A stretch of 64,000 nucleotides of DNA, taken from positions 62,001-126,000 of the forward strand of contig CALGEI010000042.1 in assembly GCA_937881575.1 (NCBI GenBank), written 5' to 3'. Origin of the DNA: an uncultured Flavobacteriales bacterium (GTDB lineage: Bacteria > Bacteroidota > Bacteroidia > Flavobacteriales_D > Sanyastnellaceae). The notes under the pieces were generated by a model. It saw only the letters and a program-made list of their open reading frames with translations. It was not told the DNA's origin and searched no databases. The translations under genes and the position numbers were made by a program. Below are positions 52,628-60,673 of the stretch, one piece after another (the first letter of the stretch is position 1; every line of letters starts with the position of its first letter).

Positions 52628-54712
52628 TTAGCTGATGACGTCTCCTGCCGCGGTTCCTTCTTCTGGTGTGACAAAGCGCAAGCCGCCGTCGGCGGTTGAA
52701 GCCATGAGTACCATGCCTTGGCTTTCAATGCCACGCATGGTGCGCGGAGCGAGGTTGACCAAAACCGTGACGCGCCGACCTACCACTTGTTCGGGTTCAA
52801 AATGCTCGGCAATTCCACTCAAGACAGTGCGCTCATCGAGTCCTGTTCGAATGGTTAGATTGAGCAACTTGTTGGCCTTGGGCACCCGTTCGCAGGCGAT
52901 TACTTCGCCAACCCGAAGGTCGAGCTTTTGAAAATCATCAAATGTCATTTCCTCTTTGATTGGTTGAACACTGGTTTCTGTTTTGGCGCGGCTTGCTTGC
53001 AATTTCTCCAATTGCGTTTGGACCACTGATTCCTCTACTTTTTCGAATAAAATGGGCAGTGGATTGAGTGTTCTCCCCGCTGGAATCATGTTAGCTGCAG
53101 CAGATGACCAGGTGGTGCTTTCAACACCGAATGCGCCTTGAATCTTTTGGGCCGTCCGTGGAATGAAGGGCTCGAGCACCACGGAACACATTCCGGCGAC
53201 TTGGATGCAGTGGTGTAAGATCACCGCGGTCCGTTCTGGATTGGTTTTCTGCACCTTCCAAGGCTCCTGCTCCGTCATGTATTTGTTGCCCAAGCGGGCG
53301 ACGCCCATGGCTTCGTGCAGGGCTTCACGGAATCGGTTTCTTTGAATCAAAGCGCCGATGCGCTCGGGAGCCGTTTGCAACGCCTCGATGATGGCGTCAT
53401 CAGCGGATTCGCTTGCGGACACCATGGCTTCGGGCACCTGGCCTTGATAGTATTTCTGCGTCAGTACCAAGACCCGGTTGATGAAGTTGCCCAATACATC
53501 CGCCAATTCATTGTTAATGCGCTCCCGGTAATCGGCCCAGGTGAACTCACTGTCCTTTTGTTCGGGCATGATGCTCGCCAGCACATAGCGCATCTCATCG
53601 CTCTTTCCAGGGAATTGCTCGAGGTACTCACTGACCCAAACCGCCCAGTTGCGCGATGTTGAGATTTTGTCGCCTTCCAAATTCATGAAAGCATTGGCGG
53701 GAACATTGGTCGGTAAGTTGTAGCCACCGTGCTCCCGCAATAGAATGGGGAAAATCAGGCAATGGAAAACGATGTTGTCCTTTCCAATGTAGTGCACCAA
53801 ATCGGCGTCCTTCGATTGCCAGTAATCCCGCCAATCTTGCCCGTTTTGCTCAGCCCACTCCATGGTGGCAGTGATGTATCCGATCGGTGCGTCTAGCCAG
53901 ACATAAAGCACTTTGCCATCCGCTCCGTCGACAGGAACAGGCACGCCCCAGTCCAAGTCTCGTGTCATGGCGCGGCTTTGCAATCCACCGTCAATCCAAC
54001 TGCGGCATTGGCCGGTCACATGTGCTTTCCATGTTTTGGGATCGTGGTGTGATTCCCCTTCAAACAGACCTTGATCAATGTATTCCTTCAGCCAAGATTC
54101 ATGCCGACCCATGGGCAAATACCACAAGGTCGTATCCTTCAATACCGGCGTCGCGCCGCTCAATGTCGACTTGGGTTGGATGAGGTCAGTTGGTGATAGG
54201 GCACTGCCACACTTCTCACACTGGTCGCCATAAGCGCCGTCGGCGTCACATTTCGGACACGTGCCGATGATGTAACGATCTGCAAGGAATTGTTGGGCTT
54301 CGGGGTCGTAAAATTGTGCTTCAGTCTTGACTTCGAAGCTGCCTTTATCGAGCAGCGTTTTGAAAAAGTCTTGAGCATTTTGGTGGTGACGGGGACTGCT
54401 GGTTCGGCTGTAATGATCAAACGAAAGATCCAAACCTTGAAACGCTGCTTGCATTTCTTCATGATACCGATCGACGATGTCGCGTGGTGTCAAGCCGTCC
54501 TTTTTGGCGCGCAAGGTGATGGCCGCTCCATGCTCATCGCTGCCGCAAACCCACAGCACCTCGTTGCCCGCCATGCGCTCATATCGGGCTCGAATGTCAC
54601 CGGGCAAATACGCTCCGGCAACGTGTCCGATGTGGATGGGGCCGTTGGCATATGGCAATGCCGATGTCATCATCAAGCGTCGGGGAGAGGAGGAGGATTG
54701 CGGATTGGCCAT
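52628..54712 (-). CDS. metG: Methionyl-tRNA synthetase with C-terminal tRNA-binding domain
   Basis: This class I synthetase charges initiator and elongator tRNA-Met. The 694-residue protein has the HIGH motif in ANGPIHIGHVAG (near 24-34), a zinc knuckle (CPKCDADGAYGDQCEKCGS, near 145-165), and the KMSKS loop as KISTSRNW. A C-terminal EMAP/Trbp111-like domain (about 590-694) has LDLRVGEVIACERVP and the VLVNLAPRTMRGIESQGM segment. The reading frame is open a further 88 codons upstream, across the divergent ldcA start, but homology begins at MANPQS, so 54712 is used. Confidence 0.96.
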   Translation of the reverse strand: MANPQSSSSPRRLMMTSALPYANGPIHIGHVAGAYLPGDIRARYERMAGNEVLWVCGSDEHGAAITLRAKKDGLTPRDIVDRYHEEMQAAFQGLDLSFDHYSRTSSPRHHQNAQDFFKTLLDKGSFEVKTEAQFYDPEAQQFLADRYIIGTCPKCDADGAYGDQCEKCGSALSPTDLIQPKSTLSGATPVLKDTTLWYLPMGRHESWLKEYIDQGLFEGESHHDPKTWKAHVTGQCRSWIDGGLQSRAMTRDLDWGVPVPVDGADGKVLYVWLDAPIGYITATMEWAEQNGQDWRDYWQSKDADLVHYIGKDNIVFHCLIFPILLREHGGYNLPTNVPANAFMNLEGDKISTSRNWAVWVSEYLEQFPGKSDEMRYVLASIMPEQKDSEFTWADYRERINNELADVLGNFINRVLVLTQKYYQGQVPEAMVSASESADDAIIEALQTAPERIGALIQRNRFREALHEAMGVARLGNKYMTEQEPWKVQKTNPERTAVILHHCIQVAGMCSVVLEPFIPRTAQKIQGAFGVESTTWSSAAANMIPAGRTLNPLPILFEKVEESVVQTQLEKLQASRAKTETSVQPIKEEMTFDDFQKLDLRVGEVIACERVPKANKLLNLTIRTGLDERTVLSGIAEHFEPEQVVGRRVTVLVNLAPRTMRGIESQGMVLMASTADGGLRFVTPEEGTAAGDVIS

Positions 54713-54804
54713 GTAAAATGCGTTCAAAAAGGTGCTGCGAATTTCGCTCAAATTCGGTGATGCATGACCATATTGCGTGGATGCATCTTGTTCAACCCCG
54801 AAGA

Positions 54805-55656
54805 ATGCCTGCTCCTCTGAAGCCAGGTGATCAAATCTTGTTGGCTGCTCCTGCGCGATTTGTTCTTGCTGATCAGGTGTTGAAGGCCCGAGAAACCATT
54901 GAGCGTGCAGGTTTTGTTGCAGTCGTTCCGCCGAGCCTCGAAGCACGTGATGGCCAATTTGGTGGAACCGACGCACAGCGGGCGGAGCTGTTGAATGAAG
55001 GATTTAGAGACCCGAGCATTCGCGCAATTTGGGTCATGAGAGGAGGCTATGGATGTGCCCGCGTTTTACCGCTATTGAATTCTGAATCCTTCCAATCGGA
55101 TCCCACTTGGATCATCGGCTTCAGCGATGTAACAGCGTTGCACGCCTGGTCGGACTGCCAAGGGGTCGGATCGATGCATGCCCCGGTCGCCAATGCGATT
55201 GATTCCACCCTCCCGGAGCACACGGCTTTGTTGTGGAAGCGGCTAATGGAAGGCGGCAGCCCGGATGGGACACCAGTGGTCGGCGGGAACCTGAGCGTGT
55301 TGTACAGTCTGTTGGGCACGCCCTATTTCCCCCATGTAGAGGGATGCTGGATTTTGTTGGAAGATTTGGACGAGTATCTGTATCACATCGATCGCATGCT
55401 GTTGGCTTTTAAATTGGCTGGAGTCTTCGATCGCATGCACGGTTTGCTCATGGGAACTTTCAGCGATTTGCACGACAACACGCCGGCTAGTGGCCAGTCA
55501 GTGGACAATCCTTTTGGGCGTACAGTGCGACAAATGGTGGAGGAACACGTGCCGAGCGCCAAACCGGTGCATTGGGACCTTCCTGTCGGCCATGGGCAGC
55601 TGAACAAGCCGATCATCTTGGGAGCCGATCTCGGTCCTGCGAGCCGTTGGAAATGA
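54805..55656 (+). CDS. ldcA: LD-carboxypeptidase (S66 family)
   Basis: This cytoplasmic serine peptidase trims the terminal D-alanine from L,D-linked muropeptides in peptidoglycan recycling. The 283-residue product begins APLKPGDQILLAAPAR. It has MRGGYGCARVLPLL, the nucleophilic Ser in IIGFSDVTALHAW (near 106), the catalytic Glu in ILLEDLDEYLY and the His in LPVGHGQLNKP near the C-terminus, giving the Ser-Glu-His triad. In-frame ATGs at 54760 and 54781 are possible starts; 54805 best fits the family N-terminus. It is divergent from metG and followed by kbl after 62 bp. Confidence 0.9.
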   Translation: MPAPLKPGDQILLAAPARFVLADQVLKARETIERAGFVAVVPPSLEARDGQFGGTDAQRAELLNEGFRDPSIRAIWVMRGGYGCARVLPLLNSESFQSDPTWIIGFSDVTALHAWSDCQGVGSMHAPVANAIDSTLPEHTALLWKRLMEGGSPDGTPVVGGNLSVLYSLLGTPYFPHVEGCWILLEDLDEYLYHIDRMLLAFKLAGVFDRMHGLLMGTFSDLHDNTPASGQSVDNPFGRTVRQMVEEHVPSAKPVHWDLPVGHGQLNKPIILGADLGPASRWK

Positions 55657-55718
55657 CTTAATTTCGCGGCAACGTCGTGCGGGATGAATGCACAGTACTT
55701 TCATTTTAAATTGAAAAT

Positions 55719-56924
55719 ATGTACGGAAAAATAGAAGAGTTTTTGAAGCGGGAGTTGAGTGAAATAGAATCCGCGGGTTTATTCAAAAGTGAGCGTGTAA
55801 TTGCAGGCAAGCAGGATGCTGAAATTGAATTGACAGACGGATCTCGGGTACTCAATTTCTGTTCAAACAATTACTTGGGTTTGAGCAGCCATCCTCGTGT
55901 ATTGGAGGCAGCAAAAAGCGCCATTGATTCGCATGGTTTTGGCATGTCGAGTGTCCGCTTTATCTGCGGAACGCAGGACATTCACAAGGAGCTAGAAGCC
56001 CGGATTGCGAGTTTTCATCACACGGAGGACACCATCTTGTATGCAGCGGCATTTGATGCGAATGGCGGGGTGTTTGAACCTTTGCTAGGGAAGGAGGATG
56101 CCATCATTTCGGATTCGTTGAATCATGCCAGTATCATTGACGGTGTTCGCTTGTGCAAGGCCGCGCGATACCGCTATGCGAACAATGACATGGTGGACCT
56201 GGAAACCCAACTGAAGGCTGCCGTGGCGGCCAACCATCGGTTCAAAATCATTGTCACCGATGGTGTGTTTTCGATGGACGGTTATGTCGCTCAGATTGAC
56301 AAGATCTGTGACTTAGCGGACCAATACGATGCGCTCGTCCTGGTGGATGAATGCCATGCTACGGGATTTATCGGCGCAACGGGACGCGGCAGCATTGAGC
56401 TGCGCGGAGCGCTGGGCCGAGTCGACATCATAACGGGGACATTGGGCAAGGCGATGGGCGGTGCGATGGGCGGATTCACGACCGGACGCAAGGAGATCAT
56501 CGAATTGTTGCGTCAGCGTTCACGGCCGTATTTGTTCTCCAACAGTTTGGCACCGAGCATTGTCGGAGCTTCATTGGAAGTGTTCAACATATTGGACGAA
56601 TCGACAGCCCTGCGTGATCAATTGGAAGCCAACACGAATTATTTCAAAGCTGGAATGCGCCGGGTGGGCTTGCCCATCAAGGACGGTGAGTCGGCGATTG
56701 TTCCTGTGATGCTGGGCGATGCGAAATTGTCGCAAACCATGGCGAATCGGTTGTTGGAAGAGGGCATTTACGTGATTGGATTCTTCTACCCGGTCGTACC
56801 GAAAGACGCAGCGCGCATTCGCGTTCAACTGTCTGCTGCGCACACCAAAGAACACCTAGACCATGCGATTGCTGCTTTTGAAAAGGTGGGACGCGAGTTG
56901 GGGGTTCTGGAGCAGATACAATAG
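55719..56924 (+). CDS. kbl: Glycine C-acetyltransferase (2-amino-3-ketobutyrate CoA ligase)
   Basis: This PLP enzyme cleaves 2-amino-3-ketobutyrate with CoA into glycine and acetyl-CoA in threonine degradation. The 401-residue protein has [16 protein letters not shown] (about 46-61), [31 protein letters not shown] and the PLP-binding Lys244 in [14 protein letters not shown]. Length and motifs match Kbl rather than BioF. Threonine dehydrogenase (tdh) is not adjacent. It is followed by an FAD oxidoreductase gene 10 bp downstream, suggesting an amino-acid catabolism unit. Confidence 0.95.
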   Translation: MYGKIEEFLKRELSEIESAGLFKSERVIAGKQDAEIELTDGSRVLNFCSNNYLGLSSHPRVLEAAKSAIDSHGFGMSSVRFICGTQDIHKELEARIASFHHTEDTILYAAAFDANGGVFEPLLGKEDAIISDSLNHASIIDGVRLCKAARYRYANNDMVDLETQLKAAVAANHRFKIIVTDGVFSMDGYVAQIDKICDLADQYDALVLVDECHATGFIGATGRGSIELRGALGRVDIITGTLGKAMGGAMGGFTTGRKEIIELLRQRSRPYLFSNSLAPSIVGASLEVFNILDESTALRDQLEANTNYFKAGMRRVGLPIKDGESAIVPVMLGDAKLSQTMANRLLEEGIYVIGFFYPVVPKDAARIRVQLSAAHTKEHLDHAIAAFEKVGRELGVLEQIQ

Positions 56925-56934
56925 ACTGCGCAGC

Positions 56935-57987
56935 ATGAGCGACAAACGTATTTTGATTGTAGGGGATGGTCTTGCGGGGACGTTGGTGGCTTGGGAGTTG
57001 TTGGAACAGGGTGTTGACTTTGTGGTTTGGGGCGATGGGTCTCCAGCCGCTTCGGACGTGGCAGCGGGTATGTTCAATCCTGTTTCGTTTCGACGAATCT
57101 TGCCTGTGTGGCACGCTCAAGAACATTTGGATTCAGCGCGCACGCGCTACGCTGCTTGCGAAAGCCATCTTGGGGTGAAGCTCTGGCATGATGTGGCGCT
57201 TTTGCGAATCTTTCCGGATGCGGCTTACGCAGCACAATGGGATGAGCGCATTGCCGAGCAGCATCCGGTGTCCGCGTTTATTGAGCGATGCGATGATGGA
57301 AATTGGCATGAGTCCATTTCTGCGCCATACGGAGCGGGTCGAATTCGGGAAGCGGGCTGGGTTGACGTGCAAACATTGGTGAAAAAAAGCCGGGAGTTTT
57401 GGCAGCAGCGGCAGGCGTGGTCTCCAACGCGATGGAACATAGATGATGGCCTTCCGGAGGGGTTTGATGCGGTGGTTGATTGCCGCGGTGTGGGAGCGAA
57501 GTCAGATTTGCTGCGCTATGGGTTGGAGGTTCGTCCCAACCAAGGAGAAGTGCTGACGCTTCAAGTTCCTTCAGCCGTTGGTGTTGAAACGGTCAACAAT
57601 GTCACTTGGGCGATGCCGATTGCTGGAGGTCAGGTGCGCATTGGGTCGACCTACCGATGGGATTTCATGGAGCCAACAGTCTTAGATGCGAGTCAATCCG
57701 TTTTGTTGGACAAAGCCAATGCGGCCCGGGAAAACAAGTTGTTTTCAAGAGATCAAATTACAGAGCATCGCGCGGGGTTGCGCCCTGCGAGTCCGGATCG
57801 CCGGCCATTGGTCGGACGAGTGGCCGATGCTATTCCTTGGTATATCGTTTGCAATGGCTGGGGTACGCGAGGCGTCTTGATTGGGCCGCGAACGGCGGCA
57901 TGGACCATTCAATCGGTGCTCGATGCGTCGTGGGAAGTGCCGGCTGAGGTTCGTCCAAATAGATTCCGTACTTTCACAAATAATTGA
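56935..57987 (+). CDS. FAD-dependent amino-acid oxidoreductase (DAO family)
   Basis: This 350-residue protein has the FAD-binding GxGxxG-like motif ILIVGDGLAGTLVAWELL (about 6-23), SDVAAGMFNPVSFRR (about 40-54) and the D-amino-acid-oxidase family C-terminal stretch EHRAGLRPASPDRRPLVG with NGWGTRGVLIGP. It should oxidise an amine or amino acid. The position just after kbl makes glycine or a related product a plausible substrate, which is inference; it lacks the MnmC methyltransferase half. The ATG at 56935 is 10 bp after the kbl stop. An upstream frame to 56863 would overlap kbl and is rejected. Confidence 0.85.
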   Translation: MSDKRILIVGDGLAGTLVAWELLEQGVDFVVWGDGSPAASDVAAGMFNPVSFRRILPVWHAQEHLDSARTRYAACESHLGVKLWHDVALLRIFPDAAYAAQWDERIAEQHPVSAFIERCDDGNWHESISAPYGAGRIREAGWVDVQTLVKKSREFWQQRQAWSPTRWNIDDGLPEGFDAVVDCRGVGAKSDLLRYGLEVRPNQGEVLTLQVPSAVGVETVNNVTWAMPIAGGQVRIGSTYRWDFMEPTVLDASQSVLLDKANAARENKLFSRDQITEHRAGLRPASPDRRPLVGRVADAIPWYIVCNGWGTRGVLIGPRTAAWTIQSVLDASWEVPAEVRPNRFRTFTNN

Positions 57988-58000
57988 AAGTAAATCCGTT

Positions 58001-58534
58001 TTGAAGACGAAGCAAACCATTGTTTGGGATACGGTCCAAGAGGAGTTTATCCAGAAGTGGCGTGAGCTGGGCACGGCTTGGGGCATTCCGCCGGCTATGG
58101 CCGCCATCCATGGGCTCTTATTGAGCCAGCAACACCCCTTGATCACCGATGAGGTGATGTCGACGTTGTCTTTGAGTCGTGGAAGTGCGCACACACAATT
58201 GCAAGCCTTGGTGGACTGGGGATTGGTTTATCCGGTCAGAACATTGGGCACACGACAGAGGCGATATGTCGCCGAAAAGGATGCCTGGCAAATGATGGCT
58301 TGCATCGCTCGGCAACGAAAAAAACGTGAATTGGATCCGCTACTCGAACTGGAAGGATGGAAGGAGTCACAATCAGCCGGCCTAAGTGATTCGGCACCGG
58401 CACAGGCGTTGGACAAGACTTTGGATGGGATTCTCACGCAAGCGCGCGCTGTAAATGGCGTCTTTGATCGGCTGATATCAGAAGATGAGCGGTGGTGGGA
58501 GCAGTGGTTGATTCGGGGTTTGCGAAGAAATTGA
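58001..58534 (+). CDS. GbsR/MarR-like transcriptional regulator
   Basis: This 177-residue protein has a winged helix-turn-helix (about 50-100; DEVMSTLSLSRGSAHTQL then LVDWGLVYPVRTLGTRQRRY), with the basic wing typical of the GbsR group of MarR-like repressors. A helical C-terminal part probably mediates dimerisation. It follows the FAD oxidoreductase gene by 13 bp and may control the kbl operon or its own cluster; the effector is unknown. Start appears to be a TTG at 58001; the frame also runs upstream inside the previous gene but has no homology there. Confidence 0.75.
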   Translation: MKTKQTIVWDTVQEEFIQKWRELGTAWGIPPAMAAIHGLLLSQQHPLITDEVMSTLSLSRGSAHTQLQALVDWGLVYPVRTLGTRQRRYVAEKDAWQMMACIARQRKKRELDPLLELEGWKESQSAGLSDSAPAQALDKTLDGILTQARAVNGVFDRLISEDERWWEQWLIRGLRRN

Positions 58535-58588
58535 AAAGGCGTGCAGCGAAATCGTTGAACCCTTAACTTGGTCTCAAAATGTCTTGAT

Positions 58589-59092
58589 ATGCTCCACGAA
58601 CAAATTGCCTCAGCGCTCAACGAACAGATTAAACTGGAAGCGCAAAGTTCCCACACGTACTTAGCCATGGCTGTTTGGGCTGAAACCAATGGATATGATG
58701 GCACCGCCTCCTTTCTATACGAACACGCTGAAGAGGAGCGGATGCACATGCTGAAGCTCATGCGTTTTGTCAATGAACGTGGAGGAGTAGCGGCGGTTCC
58801 ACCCTTGACCGCCCCCGCATTGGATTACGCGGGTTTAGAAGTGATTTTCCAGTCCATTCTAGAACATGAAACACAGGTCACAGCGAGTATCAATGCGGTG
58901 GTAGACCAATGCTTGAGCCTCAAGGATTACACGACACACAATTTTATGCAGTGGTACGTGGCGGAGCAAATTGAGGAAGAGGCGATGGCGCGTAAAGTCT
59001 TGGATAAGTTGGCTTTAGTCGGCGGTGATCGGGGAGCCTTGTATCTCTTCGATCGGGATATACTCAGTTTAGCTGGCACATCCGGCGCTTGA
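58589..59092 (+). CDS. Ferritin
   Basis: This 167-residue four-helix iron-storage protein oxidises and stores Fe(II) as a 24-mer in the cytoplasm. Ferroxidase ligands are visible as Glu17-type in LNEQIKLEAQSSHTY, the E-x-x-H pair in HAEEERMHMLKL (near 48-59), the central glutamates in ILEHETQVTASI, and QIEEEAMARKVL near 129. The heme-binding methionine typical of bacterioferritin is not evident. The start at 58589 (MLHEQIASALNEQ) matches the family; a TAACTTGG promoter-like element lies 17 bases upstream. Confidence 0.93.
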   Translation: MLHEQIASALNEQIKLEAQSSHTYLAMAVWAETNGYDGTASFLYEHAEEERMHMLKLMRFVNERGGVAAVPPLTAPALDYAGLEVIFQSILEHETQVTASINAVVDQCLSLKDYTTHNFMQWYVAEQIEEEAMARKVLDKLALVGGDRGALYLFDRDILSLAGTSGA

Positions 59093-59108
59093 TAATTTCA
59101 CTTTTTCA

Positions 59109-59708
59109 ATGCTCAAAGCAACCGGCTCAATGAACTTGAATCGCAACATGCAATCGCGAAAGGTGTGGTGGGTCCTCCCGCTGCTTTTCATCGCATCAAT
59201 TGCAGCGATCATCAGTCCGGTGATCCAGGGCGATGAACTGGACAATGCGGACACGCAGGCCATCATGAAGGCGAACTTTTTGTTTCATTTTGCGGCTTCA
59301 AATGAGTGGCCTGCAGAAACGAAATCAGGCCCATTCCGCATCGCTGTGGTCGGGAATGAACGCTTGTTTCAAGAGCTGATAGATAAATACGCATTGAAGT
59401 CCATTGGCATTCAGTCGCTCGAGGTTGTTTATTTTGAAAAGGATCATGAGATCAGTGATTCGCAGCAGCCACACCTGATTTATTCAGAATCTTCTGACGA
59501 GGCTTTGGACGCCTTGGCGGCTCACTGGAAAGACGAGCCCGTCTTGTTGGTCACGGATTCAGAGAAGGCTTTAGAACGTGGTTCTCTCATCAATTTTGTT
59601 TCGATTGATCGACGAATGCGCTACGAAATCAATGCAAAAGAAGCGTCCAAGAAGGGGGTGTTAATTGGAAATCGAATTCTCTCATGGGCAGTAAATTCAG
59701 GCAAATGA
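59109..59708 (+). CDS. YfiR-like periplasmic protein (DUF4154)
   Basis: This 199-residue protein has an N-terminal signal or anchor helix (KVWWVLPLLFIASIAAII) and the YfiR pattern: KANFLFHFAASNEWP (about 54-68), PFRIAVVGNERLFQEL, then LIYSES, VLLVTDSEKA and LINFVSIDRRMRYEINAKEA. In Pseudomonas, YfiR is a periplasmic repressor of the diguanylate cyclase YfiN. Here it is the first gene of an operon with a TPR protein and a HAMP-phosphatase, so it may control that phosphatase; this is inference. Internal ATGs at 59130 and 59148 are alternative starts. Confidence 0.82.
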   Translation: MLKATGSMNLNRNMQSRKVWWVLPLLFIASIAAIISPVIQGDELDNADTQAIMKANFLFHFAASNEWPAETKSGPFRIAVVGNERLFQELIDKYALKSIGIQSLEVVYFEKDHEISDSQQPHLIYSESSDEALDALAAHWKDEPVLLVTDSEKALERGSLINFVSIDRRMRYEINAKEASKKGVLIGNRILSWAVNSGK

Positions 59709-60631
59709 AAATAGCCCCAATCCGAGCTGGACGAGTCGCTGCATGTTGGATGATTTCAATGTGCATCATGACGGGTGCATGGGGACAAGCTGTTGTTGAG
59801 CGAGCCGCTGCGCTGGGTCAGCAAGGCAATTGGGAGGACGCATTGGAAGTGTTGCTTCCAGCCATGGACGGCGTTTCACTGCAGTCAGACGCTCACACAT
59901 GGTACGTACTGGGTTACATCCAGAAGGAATTGTACAAAACGAAACAGGTCAACGATGTAGATAGCCCTCGTCGATTGGAGGCGGTTTACAGTCTGCAGCG
60001 GGCTGCAGAATTGGGGGCTACTGTTGAAGATGCGCGACTGATTGAGGCGGCACTGGATTTCTTAGCTCGGAGCTATTTGCGGGATGCCATCGGTCGTGTG
60101 GAAGGCTTTACAGTAGGTTCAGATGATGAAGTGTTGATGCTTTTTGGACGCTATGAGGCCATCCAGAAAGCGATTGATCCCAGCGCAGACGTGACGGTGC
60201 AAAAAGCAGATGTTTATCGCTATTTGGGGCGAGCGAATGGTCAATTGTTGGCAAACTCGTTGGGGGCGAATCAGGAGCAGGACCAGCGTTTATTTGATGG
60301 TTCTGTAGCGCATTATGAAGCGGCATTGAAGTTGATGCCCGGCAACTATCCGGGGCTCTATAATTTGGCCATTACGCTTTACAACCAAGGTGTTCGACAA
60401 CTGAAGAGAATTGACCATGAGACGTCGATGTTTGAGTTGATGGAGATCCAAGATGCCTGTGTTGTGCTATTTGAGCGATCGCTGTCGCCAATGGAAGCGG
60501 CACACCAGTCCCAGCCCGACCGATTTGAAACGTTGAAGGGTTTGATGACCATTCATTATGCTTTGAATCAACCAGAGGCGTCGGAGCGCTACCGGAAAAT
60601 GATCGAGGGGTTGAATGGAAATCGGCCTTAA
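59705..60631 (+). CDS. Exported TPR-repeat protein
   Basis: This 308-residue protein starts with a signal peptide (GRVAACWMISMCIMTGAWGQ) and then a series of TPR-like helix pairs, among them ALGQQGNWEDALEVLLPAM, ALDFLARSYLRDAIGRV and GSVAHYEAALKLMPGNYPGL. TPRs bind partner proteins. Its start overlaps the YfiR stop by 4 bp (ATGA), so the two are translationally coupled, and the phosphatase gene follows after 42 bp. A scaffold or ligand-sensing role in this operon is plausible but unproven. Confidence 0.75.
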   Translation: MKIAPIRAGRVAACWMISMCIMTGAWGQAVVERAAALGQQGNWEDALEVLLPAMDGVSLQSDAHTWYVLGYIQKELYKTKQVNDVDSPRRLEAVYSLQRAAELGATVEDARLIEAALDFLARSYLRDAIGRVEGFTVGSDDEVLMLFGRYEAIQKAIDPSADVTVQKADVYRYLGRANGQLLANSLGANQEQDQRLFDGSVAHYEAALKLMPGNYPGLYNLAITLYNQGVRQLKRIDHETSMFELMEIQDACVVLFERSLSPMEAAHQSQPDRFETLKGLMTIHYALNQPEASERYRKMIEGLNGNRP

Positions 60632-60673
60632 AAGAGGCGTGGTCTCATGACCATATCGCGTTAAATTGCCGGC

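Noticed and set aside
54713-54976. N-terminal extension of metG across the ldcA start
   Set aside because: MetRS homology begins at the ATG at 54712 and the extension overlaps divergent coding sequence.
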